From: Alphaproteobacteria bacterium
GTDB lineage: Bacteria > Pseudomonadota > Alphaproteobacteria > RF32 > CAG-239
Direction of reading: 5' to 3'
Assembly: GCA_017543835.1 (NCBI GenBank)
Contig: JAFYFJ010000020.1
Coordinates: 1-36,026 of the forward strand
DNA length: 36,026 nt
Each line of letters starts with the position of its first letter. The first letter of the stretch is position 1. Both the position numbers and the translations under genes were made by a program. This document shows positions 25,805 to 35,300 of the stretch, in pieces. Below the pieces are notes generated by a model, which had not been told where the DNA came from, ran no database searches, and worked only from the letters and a program-made list of their open reading frames with translations.

Positions 25805-26335
25805 TTACTCCTGTTTTTTGCGTTGCAAAAAAATCGCCCGTCCTAATTCGGCAACGACTTTACGCAATTCGGGTTGTTCAATATCTTTTGTTATTTCGGT
25901 AATATAAGATTCTTCTTCATCGGATACAACAGTTTTTTTCATTTTATTAATCGGTTTTTTCTTCAGCAGATAATCCTGCAAAGTGCCGTTTTGCAGAATT
26001 CTGATTTTCTGCACGGCCGGATATCCGAAATAAACATTGATTTTATCGATAATTTTCGGTTCGTTTTGTGCAATTTCCGTAGCAAACGCACCGGCCGGCA
26101 CCATAATCGTCAGGCAACCGTCGCTGTGCGAATCTTTGGGAAAGGTCAATTTTTGCGGCAAGCTGTATTGTGCCATATTTTCGCCGACTATCGAAGTCCA
26201 CGAACTCAGCAATTCGAGTTGCATAAAGCCGCGCCGCCCCAAAATCTGTTTGGCCAAAGGCAAGGCCGTTTCGGCAACGCTGGTCAAATCGTTCAACGAA
26301 TGCTCTTTATTGATTTTCAGCGGCTTTGTCATCAT
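25805..26335 (-). CDS. DUF721 (DciA-like) protein
   Basis: DUF721 includes DciA, which helps load the replicative helicase DnaB in most bacteria. Residues about 15-105 match the domain: an Ala/Leu-rich helix, WTSIVGENMAQYSLPQKL, a strand pair with GCLTIMVPAGAFATEIAQNE, and a final DKINVYFGYPAVQKIRI. The C-terminal 60 residues are charged and variable. The frame is open to 26389, but I place the start at 26335 because GGGGAAAA precedes ATGATG there; this still overlaps the xerD stop by 29 nt. In many alphaproteobacteria a DUF721 gene lies beside a DsbA-like gene, as here. A replication role for this copy is inferred from the family. Confidence 0.85.
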   Translation of the reverse strand: MMTKPLKINKEHSLNDLTSVAETALPLAKQILGRRGFMQLELLSSWTSIVGENMAQYSLPQKLTFPKDSHSDGCLTIMVPAGAFATEIAQNEPKIIDKINVYFGYPAVQKIRILQNGTLQDYLLKKKPINKMKKTVVSDEEESYITEITKDIEQPELRKVVAELGRAIFLQRKKQE

Positions 26336-27251
26336 TTTTCCCCGATTCTTTGCCATAATGCGCCAACGGATGTTTAAGGCAGACGGCATTCATCAGTTTT
26401 TGCGAAGTAATATGCGTATAAATCTCGGTGGTGTTGATACTTTCGTGCCCAAGCATTTTCTGCACCGAGCGCAAATCGGCGTCGTTGTTAATCAGATGCG
26501 TGGCAAACGAGTGACGCAAAACGTGCGGCGAAATCCGTGACGGATAAATGCCGCATTGAACGGCCAGATTTTTCAAATCTTTATAAAACGCATCGCGCGT
26601 CAAATGGCCGTCTGTTGCCGTCAGCGACGGAAACAAAAAAGTCGATTCGCTGTTTTTTTTGATAAAATCGCTGCGCAGGGTTTCGTATTTTTTGAGTGTG
26701 TCGGCGGCGTGTTCGGCCATCGGCACAATCCGTTCTTTGCTGCCTTTGCCGAAAATCGTAACTTGATTTTTTTTAAAATTGAGGGCGCTGAGCGGCAAAG
26801 ATACCAATTCGGATACGCGCATTCCGGTTGCATACATCAGCTCAATCATCACGGCAATTCGCTGGATTCGGATGTCATCACTTGATGCCGCCGCTTTAAT
26901 CAATGCGCGCACTTCTTCCGCCGTCAAGAACTTCGGCAACGGCTTTTCCTGCTTCGGTGACAGAATATTTTGCGCCGGATTGTCTTTGATGATTTTTTCC
27001 GAATACAAAAATTTGCAAAACTCCTTTATGGCTGAGAGTTTGCGCGCGATTGTCTTAGGTGCAAATCCGCGAGAGCGCAAGTCTTGCATAAAATTTTCGA
27101 TACTTTGCTTGCTTAAATCGGTGTCGGAATTGAAATTGCCGAATTCCAAAAATTGCTGCAAATCGCGTTCGTAGGCGACAATAGAATTTTGCGCGGCACC
27201 CTTTTCGGCCGCCATCATCTGTAAAAAATAATCAACTTGCCGCCCGAGCAT
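26307..27251 (-). CDS. xerD: Tyrosine site-specific recombinase XerD
   Basis: XerC/XerD resolve chromosome dimers at dif. The 314-residue protein has an N-terminal SAM-like core-binding domain (1-95) and a catalytic domain with the complete set: R145 (TGMRVSEL), K169 (GKGSKER), H243 and R246 (HVLRHSFATHL), H269 (LGHESINTT) and the nucleophile Y278 (EIYTH). Length and position next to divergent aroK point to XerD rather than an integrase; the XerC/XerD choice rests on that context. A 15-residue Lys/Asp-rich C-terminal tail extends beyond the usual end. It starts 4 nt after the small membrane protein gene and appears translationally coupled to it. Confidence 0.93.
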   Translation of the reverse strand: MLGRQVDYFLQMMAAEKGAAQNSIVAYERDLQQFLEFGNFNSDTDLSKQSIENFMQDLRSRGFAPKTIARKLSAIKEFCKFLYSEKIIKDNPAQNILSPKQEKPLPKFLTAEEVRALIKAAASSDDIRIQRIAVMIELMYATGMRVSELVSLPLSALNFKKNQVTIFGKGSKERIVPMAEHAADTLKKYETLRSDFIKKNSESTFLFPSLTATDGHLTRDAFYKDLKNLAVQCGIYPSRISPHVLRHSFATHLINNDADLRSVQKMLGHESINTTEIYTHITSQKLMNAVCLKHPLAHYGKESGKNDDKAAENQ

Positions 27252-27255
27252 TATT

Positions 27256-27414
27256 TTACTTTTTCAAATTAACTTCGATTTTTTGCGAATTATGCTCTGT
27301 CGGAACGGTAATATCCTGAAATGTCACAAAGCCGATACCGGCCAAAATTGCCGCAATAACGGCATAAATAACGATTCTTGAATTATTTGACTTTGACGTA
27401 TAATAGCTTCTCAT
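27256..27414 (-). CDS. Small single-pass membrane protein (52 aa)
   Basis: This short frame lies between the divergent promoter region and xerD. It begins MRSYYTSKSNNSRIVIYAVI and has one membrane helix (about 14-32), a short polar N-terminus and a 20-residue C-terminal part ending in EVNLKK. AAGGAA lies 7 nt before the ATG, a minus-strand promoter with good consensus sits upstream, and the stop is 4 nt before the xerD start. These three points support it as a real gene. I do not recognise the family. Confidence 0.65.
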   Translation of the reverse strand: MRSYYTSKSNNSRIVIYAVIAAILAGIGFVTFQDITVPTEHNSQKIEVNLKK

Positions 27415-27454
27415 CTGATTTTCCTTTTATAATCTGCGAAAAAAGATTGATTAT

Positions 27455-27483
27455 ATATTAACAAGGTTATATCGTAAGGTCAA
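27455..27483 (-). promoter_or_regulatory. Sigma-70-like promoter of the small ORF-xerD-DUF721-dsbA run
   Basis: Read on the minus strand, TTGACC (27483-27478) and TAATAT (27460-27455) are exactly 17 nt apart, about 40 nt upstream of the 52-residue gene. This may be the main promoter of the whole minus-strand run that ends with atpF. Confidence 0.55.
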
Positions 27484-27505
27484 TAGTTAAGAATGGTAAT
27501 AAAAA

Positions 27506-28129
27506 ATGAAAATGCCTAAAGTTGATAGAATAATATTGTTGGTCGGGTTGATGGGAAGCGGCAAAACCAGCGTCGGCAAGCGGTTGGCGCGGCGGCTTTC
27601 ATTGCCTTTTGTGGATGGCGACCAAGAAATCGAAAAAGCGGCCGGACTTTCGCTCGTTGATGTGCTGAAATGCTTCGGCGAACAGGAGTATCGTGCCGGT
27701 GAAGAGCGGGTAATGAAGCGTTTGCTCAAAGGCGCACCGTGTGTTTTGGCCTCGGGCGGCGGCTCTTTTGTGGCTGAACAAACGCGCACGTTGGCCAAAG
27801 AAAATGCGCTGACGATATGGCTCAAAGCCGACATAAACACGCTTTATCATCGCACCGCCGGTCGCACGCGTCGTCCGTTTTTACTCGGCGACAACGAAAC
27901 CGTGAAAAACAAATTGCAGAGATATATTACGGAAGAATATCCGTATTATTCCGAGGCCGATATTGTGGTGGAAACGCGCGATGAACGGGTGGAAAATACC
28001 GTGCGTCATGTGATTGCCGCCATCAATAAATATTATCGCAAAATCGAAAAGAAAAAGGGGAGAGAAAATGCGCCCGAACAGCAGAACGGCGGAGCAGATG
28101 CGTCCGCTGGAAATCATTCCGAATGTTAA
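27506..28129 (+). CDS. aroK: Shikimate kinase
   Basis: AroK phosphorylates shikimate at the 3-hydroxyl in the chorismate pathway. The 207-residue protein has a P-loop GLMGSGKT at 14-21, shikimate-binding Asp37/Asp39 (FVDGDQEIE), R63 (EYRAGEE), a GGG loop at 84-86 (ASGGGSF) and a lid with GRTRRPFLL (about 118-126). After the usual fold ends near 178, about 30 polar residues follow whose codons run 62 nt into rph in another frame. The ribosome site is poor; the second ATG (M3) is an alternative start. The usual partner aroB does not follow. Confidence 0.93.
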   Translation: MKMPKVDRIILLVGLMGSGKTSVGKRLARRLSLPFVDGDQEIEKAAGLSLVDVLKCFGEQEYRAGEERVMKRLLKGAPCVLASGGGSFVAEQTRTLAKENALTIWLKADINTLYHRTAGRTRRPFLLGDNETVKNKLQRYITEEYPYYSEADIVVETRDERVENTVRHVIAAINKYYRKIEKKKGRENAPEQQNGGADASAGNHSEC

Positions 28130-28778
28130 TCTTTATGCCGAGGGCTCGTGCCTGATTAAATGCGGCAACACCCAAGTTTTATGCACCGCTAGCGTCGATA
28201 AAAACGTGCCGGCGTGGCTCAAAGGGCAAAATCGCGGCTGGGTAACCGCCGAATATGCACTTTTGCCGCGTGCGACGCAAACCCGTGTGGCGCGCGAAAC
28301 CAAAGGTGTGGGCGGCCGCACGCACGAAATCCAACGTCTTATCGGACGCTCGCTTCGAGCCATAACTGACCTCAGCGCAATGCCGGAAATTTGTGTGCAA
28401 ATAGATTGCGATGTGTTGCAAGCCGACGGCGGCACAAGAACTGCGTCAATTTCTGGCGCATTTGTGGCGTATAATATAGCCATGCAAAAATTGGTAAGGC
28501 AAGGCGAGCTTGCGCGTAACCCGATAAAAGAATATGTGGCGGCCGTTTCGTGCGGTATTTACGACGGCGAACCGGTGCTCGATTTGGAATATGCCGAGGA
28601 TTCGCACGCCGATGCCGATACCAATTTTGTGCTGACCGAAAGCGGACGGATTGTCGAAATTCAGGCAACGGCGGAGGGCGCAACCTTTAACGAAGCCGAG
28701 TTTAATGAACTTTTCCGTTTGGCTAAATCGGGCATACATCAAATTATACAGGCACAGAAAAAAGTGTTGGGAGAATAA
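28068..28778 (+). CDS. rph: Ribonuclease PH
   Basis: RNase PH is a phosphate-dependent 3'-5' exoribonuclease that trims tRNA 3' ends. I chose the ATG at 28068 (236 residues) because AGGGGAGAG precedes it and the protein then begins MRPNSRTAEQMRP, the conserved N-terminus; the frame open from 28014 adds 18 unconserved residues. Motifs seen are CLIKCGNTQVLCTASV, GRTHEIQRLIGRSLRA with the phosphate-binding Arg, CDVLQADGGTRTASISGAF, and the C-terminal DLEYAEDSHADADTNFV with catalytic Asp residues. The start overlaps aroK by 62 nt, and rdgB begins 1 nt after the stop. The rph-rdgB pair is common in bacteria. Confidence 0.96.
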   Translation: MRPNSRTAEQMRPLEIIPNVNLYAEGSCLIKCGNTQVLCTASVDKNVPAWLKGQNRGWVTAEYALLPRATQTRVARETKGVGGRTHEIQRLIGRSLRAITDLSAMPEICVQIDCDVLQADGGTRTASISGAFVAYNIAMQKLVRQGELARNPIKEYVAAVSCGIYDGEPVLDLEYAEDSHADADTNFVLTESGRIVEIQATAEGATFNEAEFNELFRLAKSGIHQIIQAQKKVLGE

Positions 28779-28779
28779 A

Positions 28780-29373
28780 ATGCAAATAAAAGAACTTGTT
28801 TTTGCCAGTCATAATGCCGGTAAAATCGCGGAAATCAAACAAATGCTGGCGCCGCTCGGTATCAATGTCAAATCGGCGCTGGATATGGATTTGCCGGATG
28901 TGGAAGAAAACGGCACGACCTTTGCCGAAAACTCGCTGATTAAGTCGCAGACCATCGCTAAAACCATAGGGATTCCGTGTATTGCCGACGATTCGGGTTT
29001 ATGCGTCGATGCCCTCGACGGTGCACCGGGGGTCTATTCGGCCCGCTACGCACCGAACCGCGATTTTGATAAAGGTATGGATAAATTGCTTGCCGAAATG
29101 GAAAAAAGCACAAACAAAAGCCGTAAGGCACACTTTTCGTGCGTGGTGTCACTTGCGTATCCGAACGGCGAATATAAACTGTTTGAAGGACGGGTTGATG
29201 GCACGATTGCACCGGCTAAAATGGCAGGTGTGCAGGGATTCGGTTATGACCCGCTGTTTGTGCCGGACGGCTACGATGTCAGTTTTGCGCAAATGAGTAA
29301 AGACGATAAAAACAAAATCTCGCATCGCGGTCGAGCAATGCAAAAGTTTAAGGAATACCTTTCTTCTTTATAA
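28780..29373 (+). CDS. rdgB: dITP/XTP pyrophosphatase (RdgB/HAM1)
   Basis: RdgB hydrolyses deaminated purine nucleotides (dITP, XTP) so they are not built into DNA. The 197-residue length is standard. Motifs are ELVFASHNAGKIAEIKQML at the N-terminus, the active-site IADDSGLCVDALDGAPGVYS, FGYDPLFVP, and the C-terminal KNKISHRGRAMQKF with the conserved S-H-R. The frame is open back to 28651, but I start at 28780, where GGGAGAATAAA is the ribosome site. It belongs to the aroK-rph-rdgB-addB-addA run and stops 9 nt before addB. Confidence 0.96.
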   Translation: MQIKELVFASHNAGKIAEIKQMLAPLGINVKSALDMDLPDVEENGTTFAENSLIKSQTIAKTIGIPCIADDSGLCVDALDGAPGVYSARYAPNRDFDKGMDKLLAEMEKSTNKSRKAHFSCVVSLAYPNGEYKLFEGRVDGTIAPAKMAGVQGFGYDPLFVPDGYDVSFAQMSKDDKNKISHRGRAMQKFKEYLSSL

Positions 29374-29382
29374 GGATTAAAA

Positions 29383-32310
29383 ATGTCGAAAGAAAAAATA
29401 TATAACATCAGCGCCGACGAACCGTTTGTTGATGTGTTGGCTCAGCGCTACTTAAAAGAATTTGCCGACAGACCGGACGACTTGGCAAATGTGCTGTTTT
29501 TAATGCCGAATCGTCGTGCTTGCCAAAGTTTAATCGACGCGTTTGTGCGTCAGCACGATTTGAAGCCGACGATATTGCCGCAGATTCGCCCGATTGCCGA
29601 AGTCGATGAAGACGAAGTGTTCCTAACGCACGACATATCCGTTTTGAAGGATTTGCCGCCGGCCGTCGATTCGACCGATAAGATTTTGCAACTGACGCGG
29701 CTGATTATGAAAAAGTCTGAACTCGACTTGGATAAAATCTCATTGGCGCAAGCGTATGCCTTGGCGCAGAACTTGTCGCAGCTGATGGATTTGACTTACA
29801 ATGTGAAATATAAGCAGAAAATTGATTTAAGCAGTTTTAAGAATTTGGTGGGCGAAGAATATGCGCTACATTGGAAAAAAACATTGTTGCTGCTGCAAAT
29901 CATAATGGAATATTGGCCGAAGATTTTGGCGGAAAACGATAAAGCCGATACGGTTTGTCGGCGCAACGCTTTACTCGAAAGCGAAATGAATTTGTGGCGG
30001 CAAAGTCAGACAACACAGCGTATTGTGGTTGCCGGCACAACGGCGGCGTTTCCGATTATGAAAGAGCTGGTTAAAACGGTTATGGACTTGCCGAACGGCG
30101 AAGTTTATCTTTACGGGTTGGATAAGTATTTGGACGATTCGGACTGGGCAAAGGTGGAAGAAAATCATCCGCAATTCGAGCTGAAAGAATTGTTGCAAGA
30201 GTTGGGGATTTCTCGCGATTCGGTAACAACTGTCGGCAACAAAGAAATATCGCCGCGCGAAAAAATCGTGGCGGAAATTATGCGACCGGCGGAAACCTCG
30301 GACAAATGGCGCAATTTGACGGCGCATCCGTTGCCTGAATCAGATTTTAAGGACATTCATTTGCTTAATTGCGATGATTTGCGGCAAGAAGCACAGGCCA
30401 TTGCGCTGATTATTCGGGAAACATTGAACGAGCCGGAAAAAACCGTGGCACTCGTCACGATGGACCGCAATTTGTCGCGGCGCGTGGTGTCGGAGTTGCA
30501 TAAATGGGACATCAATGCCGACGATTCGGCCGGTCGTCCGTTGGCTTTAACGCAAATCGGGATATATCTGCGGCTTGTTTGGGAAGCGGTGGAAAACGGT
30601 TCGCAAACGGCGACGATTGCGCTGATGAAACATCCGTTTACGGCGTGCGGAATGCGTCGTGATAAGCTTGTGCGTTGGGCAACGTTGCTTGAAACTTTTT
30701 GGCGTAATGACAGAAAGTTGAAAAAATATGTGCAGAATTTTTATAATAAATTCAAAGCGATACTGAAACCTTTGGAAGATATTTACGCTCAGCCGCAAGC
30801 CGATTTGCAACAGATTCTCGAAACGCATATCAAAGTTGCCGAAAAGTTGGCGGATACCGATGCAAAATTCGGCTCACAGCTGATTTGGCGCGATGATGAC
30901 GGCGCGGTTGCGGCAAAATGGGTGAGTGATTTTATGCCGAAAAGCGCTTCATTCGGAAACATAAAGTTGAACGATTACGGCGGATTTTTCACGGCTTTGC
31001 TGATGGAACAAAGCGTCCGCAAACGTTACGGCACACATCCGCGCGTCAAGATTTTAGGCCCGATAGAAGCGCGTCTGACTCAATATGATGTGACGATAAT
31101 AGGCGAAGCAAACGAGGGTATATGGCCGAATCAGCCGCAAGCGGATATGTGGATGTCGCGCCCGATGAAATTAGATTTCGAGTTGCCGCTACCGGAAAGA
31201 CAAATCGGCGTGGCGGCGGCGGACTTTGCGCATTTGATGAACGCACCGCGGGTATATGTGACACGTGCCAAAAAAGTGGGCGGAAATCCGGTCAACAAAT
31301 CGCGGTGGTGGTTGCGCTTTGAAACCGTGCTGACGGCGAACTTCGGGGATAAAAAAGAGACGTATGCCTTTATTTATCAAAAGCCATACGCGTATTGGGC
31401 AAAAAATCTCGACCGACGCGATGAATATAATCCGATTTCGGCACCCGAGCCGCGTCCGGCGCTGGAACGTCGACCGCGTGAAATGTCGGCAACCAATATT
31501 GAAAAATGGCGCTATAACCCGTATACGATTTATGCCAAATATATTTTATCGCTGTATCCGCTCGACGACTTGGATACGCCGAAACAATCGTATGATTTCG
31601 GTAATATCGTGCATAATGTATTGAAAAAATTTAACGATGAATATAATTCGGATTTTTATCCGGATGCGGATGAGGCACGCACCATATTGCTCGAGCTCGG
31701 AAACGACGAATTTGATAAAAACAAAGTGCCGGAAGACACAAGAATCTTTTGGCAGTCGCGGTTCGAGAGTATTGTGGAGTGGATTATCAACAAGGAATTG
31801 TCGTATCGTCCGAGCGTATCCGAGGTGAAAAACGAAATTAACGGAAGTATGACGATGCAAGGCCCGCTCGGTGATTTCAAGATAACCGCCAAAGCAGACC
31901 GCGTCGATATTTTGAAAAACGGCTGTTTGAATATTTTGGATTATAAGACCGGCAAAGATAAATCGGCTAATGATATGGTAGAGGGTAAGGCTCCGCAGTT
32001 GCCGATAGAGGCGCTGATTGCGCAAAAAGGCGGTTTTCCGGGGGTTGCCGGCGCGCCGATTGAGAGTTTGCAATATTGGGCGTTTCAGGACAAATTCAAC
32101 GCCACCGATGCCGAGCAAAGCGCTGAGGCAATGAAAAACATTCAAACAATCGTGCAAAAATTGATAAACGCCTATGACGATATAAGTTGGGCTTATTTGG
32201 TTAAACCGAAACCGAGTAATGTGAAAGATTATTCGGATTATGACCATCTTTCGCGTATCGGCGAATGGGGCACACACTACGATTCGGGCAATAATTTTGG
32301 CGGAGAATAA
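29383..32310 (+). CDS. addB: Double-strand break repair protein AddB, alphaproteobacterial type
   Basis: AddB is the partner of AddA in the helicase-nuclease that resects broken DNA ends for RecA. The 975-residue protein has the N-terminal inactive helicase-like half, beginning with YNISADEPFVDVL and an LFLMPNRRACQSL motif in place of a Walker loop, and a C-terminal PD-(D/E)XK nuclease domain with KADRVDIL near 836 and NILDYKTGK near 847-855. The region before the nuclease (SATNIEKWRYNPYTIYAKYI, about 705-724) replaces the Cys of the iron-sulfur type AddB found in Firmicutes, as in other alphaproteobacterial proteins. The stop lies 2 nt before addA, so translation is coupled. Confidence 0.95.
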   Translation: MSKEKIYNISADEPFVDVLAQRYLKEFADRPDDLANVLFLMPNRRACQSLIDAFVRQHDLKPTILPQIRPIAEVDEDEVFLTHDISVLKDLPPAVDSTDKILQLTRLIMKKSELDLDKISLAQAYALAQNLSQLMDLTYNVKYKQKIDLSSFKNLVGEEYALHWKKTLLLLQIIMEYWPKILAENDKADTVCRRNALLESEMNLWRQSQTTQRIVVAGTTAAFPIMKELVKTVMDLPNGEVYLYGLDKYLDDSDWAKVEENHPQFELKELLQELGISRDSVTTVGNKEISPREKIVAEIMRPAETSDKWRNLTAHPLPESDFKDIHLLNCDDLRQEAQAIALIIRETLNEPEKTVALVTMDRNLSRRVVSELHKWDINADDSAGRPLALTQIGIYLRLVWEAVENGSQTATIALMKHPFTACGMRRDKLVRWATLLETFWRNDRKLKKYVQNFYNKFKAILKPLEDIYAQPQADLQQILETHIKVAEKLADTDAKFGSQLIWRDDDGAVAAKWVSDFMPKSASFGNIKLNDYGGFFTALLMEQSVRKRYGTHPRVKILGPIEARLTQYDVTIIGEANEGIWPNQPQADMWMSRPMKLDFELPLPERQIGVAAADFAHLMNAPRVYVTRAKKVGGNPVNKSRWWLRFETVLTANFGDKKETYAFIYQKPYAYWAKNLDRRDEYNPISAPEPRPALERRPREMSATNIEKWRYNPYTIYAKYILSLYPLDDLDTPKQSYDFGNIVHNVLKKFNDEYNSDFYPDADEARTILLELGNDEFDKNKVPEDTRIFWQSRFESIVEWIINKELSYRPSVSEVKNEINGSMTMQGPLGDFKITAKADRVDILKNGCLNILDYKTGKDKSANDMVEGKAPQLPIEALIAQKGGFPGVAGAPIESLQYWAFQDKFNATDAEQSAEAMKNIQTIVQKLINAYDDISWAYLVKPKPSNVKDYSDYDHLSRIGEWGTHYDSGNNFGGE

Positions 32311-32312
32311 AA

Positions 32313-35300
32313 ATGCAGGAATATAAAGACGAAAGAGATAATCGAAAAAAGGACGCCGCGGAAAAACAACGTTGCGCTTCCGACCCGCAACAGTCGGTAT
32401 GGGTTGAGGCCTCTGCCGGCACCGGCAAAACGACGGTGCTTACCGATAGAGTGTTGCGTTTGTTGCTCGATAACGATAACCCGCGTCTGCTTTGTCTGAC
32501 ATATACCAAAGCGGCGGCGGTCGAGATGAATTCGCGTATTTCCGAGCGGCTGAGCGAATGGGCGGTCAAAGATGATGCGGCGCTTGAAAAAGATTTAACA
32601 AAACTTCTCGGTGACGATATCATCAACAACGCCGAGCGCTATCGGCAATATAAGAAAAAAGCCCGCACATTGTTTGCCAAGTTGCTGGATTCGGCGGACA
32701 ATATCAAGATTCAGACCATTCACAGTTTTTGCACCGATGTTTTGAAACGTTTTCCGCTCGAAGCCGGTATTTCGCCGTATTTTGAGGTGCTTGAAGATGA
32801 AGAATCCGACAATGCGTTGACTCAAATCAAAACCGAAATTTTGCTTAAAGAAAATCACGGCAAGGACAAAGATTTAGCCGCCGCCATCGATTATTTTGCG
32901 GAAAATATGTCTGAAACAACTTTCCCGCAGATGCTTAAAAAAATTACGGATAAGCGTCGCGAAATGGTTAAAATCATCGAAGACCACAAAGGCCTCGACG
33001 GATTTATTGCGGCAGTTGCGACCAAGCTCAAGATAAATCCTAAAGAAACGGAAGAACGTATCAAGGATGAATTTATGGCTTCTGTGCGCGCCAAAGAAGA
33101 TGAAGTGCGGGCTAATATTGCGGCATGGAAACACGGAACACCTAAAACCGATATTCCGAAAGCAGAAGCTTGTTTGGCGGTTATTGAGAGAAATTTTCAA
33201 GTTGAGGATTACGAAGTTTATAAGTCTTGCTTTTTTACAACTGCTAATGAAGCGCGCAAAGACGCGAGTTTAGCCACAAAAGATGCCAAGGCGGCGGATT
33301 CGGAACTACTCGAACGGCTTACGGCGGAACGCGATCGCATGGTCATTTGCGAGGAGAAATTACAGAAACTGCGTCTGTTTCTCTCTACCAAAGCGGCATT
33401 TACGATTGTGCGCGAAATCGACAGCCGCTACGAAAAATACAAACACGCCAAATCTTGTATGGACTTTGATGACCTGATTTATAAGACGAAAGCATTGCTT
33501 GAAGATTCGGGCGCGCGCCAATGGGTGCTGTATAAACTCGACGGCGGTATTGACCATATTTTGGTGGATGAAGCGCAAGATACATCGCCGGCACAATGGG
33601 AAATTATCGCTCATTTGTGCGAGGATTTCTTCAGCGGTGAAAGTGCCGCCGTTCAGAATCGCACGATTTTTGTGGTGGGTGACCGCAAGCAATCGATTTT
33701 CAGCTTTCAAGGTGCCGACCCGAGCAAATTCGACGAGATGCTCGAAAAGTTTCGGAAAAAAGCAGAAGGTGCGCAAAAAAAGTTTGAAATCGTCAATTTA
33801 AAGTATTCGTTTCGTTCGGCGCCGGCCATTTTGGAAGCCGTCGATACGATTTTTGCCACCGAAAAGGCCGCCGACGGCGTTGTGCTGAGCGATAAAAAGT
33901 TGCATCACGAGCCGGTGCGTGCCGGAGAATACGGTAAAGTTACGATTTTGCCATTGCTGGAAGCGGAAAAAACAGAAAAAACGGAGAAAGGCAAGAAAGA
34001 AACGGCTGAAGATTGGCAACCGCCCAAAGAACGCGAAAACAAAACAGCCGTCGAAACCATAATGGCACGCGCAATTGCCGCGCGCATTCGGCAAATGGTT
34101 GATGAAAGCGCGCAAACCGAAAAGCCGTTGCATTATCGCGATTTTATGATTTTGGTGCGCACGCGTAATGCGTTTGTGCCGGAGTTTATTCGCGCTTGCG
34201 AAAAAGAACACGTGGCAATTTCCGGCGCCGACAGAATAAAGCTTTCCGAAGAAATTGCGGTGCAGGACTTAATCTCTCTGGGCAAATTTTTGCTGTATCC
34301 GAAAGACAATTTGTCTTTGGCCGAAGTGCTGACTTCGCCGCTGTTTTCAATTGATGGCCAGTTGCTTGAGGATTTGTGCTATAAACGTGAAAAGAGCGAA
34401 AAACTTTGGGACAGAATAAAAGCAAGTGACGATGAACGTTGTCGCAAAATATTCGATGTGCTCGATACTTTGCTCAAAAATCTTGACCATATCCGTCCGT
34501 ATGAAATGTATAATTTTGTGCTGACCAAAATGAACGGCCGACGCAAATTTATCGAACGTATGGGACAAGAAGTCGAAGACATACTCGATGAGTTTATCAA
34601 TATGACAATAGACTTTGAACAGCGGCAGATTCCGAGTTTGCGCGGCTTTATAACTTGGTTCGGACAGAGCGAAAAAGAAATCAAACGCGAAGGCGATGAG
34701 GCAGAAACCGATGCGGTTCGGTTGTTGACGGTGCATCACTCTAAAGGTTTGCAGGCGCCGATAGTCTTTTTGCCGGATACCTCAAAAACGCCGTCCGATA
34801 AGAGAGAACAAAAACTCTTGTGCGATGAAAAATTGGGGTATTATCCGCTAAATGCGGCAACGTATGATGATATTTGCACGCAAATTAAGGATAAAAACCG
34901 CCTTAAAGAAATGGAGGAATACCGTCGTTTGCTTTATGTGGCTTTGACGCGTGCCGAAGACCAGCTCTTTATTTGCGCGCACGGCAAAGATAACGAAGAC
35001 GCGTGGCACGCTTTGTGTCGGCAGCCGCTTAAGGCCGTCGCAAAAGAAAAAGCCGGCGAAATCGTGCACGAAACACCGGAATATATTGCAAAAGAAGAAA
35101 AGAAGAAGCCGTTTTTGAATTTGGGTAAATTTGAACTGCCGAAGTGGATAGATGAAAATATTACCGGTGCGGAAGATAATTTGGCCAAGCCGTATACGCC
35201 GTCTAAAGATGATGACGAAAACGAAGAAAAGCCGGATTCGGTTTCGCCGCTGAAAAACAACGGTTTCTACTATCGGCGCGGTATTCTGATTCACCGCTTG

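Noticed and set aside
26336-26389. 18-codon upstream extension of the DUF721 gene
   Set aside because: It overlaps the xerD coding end further, and the ribosome-site evidence favours 26335.
26307-27251. Possibility that the tyrosine recombinase is a mobile-element integrase
   Set aside because: No attachment-site repeat, tRNA or cargo genes flank it; length, catalytic set and the neighbouring core genes fit a chromosomal Xer protein.
28651-28779. 43-codon upstream extension of rdgB
   Set aside because: It lies inside rph, has no similarity to RdgB, and the ATG at 28780 has a good ribosome site and the conserved N-terminus.
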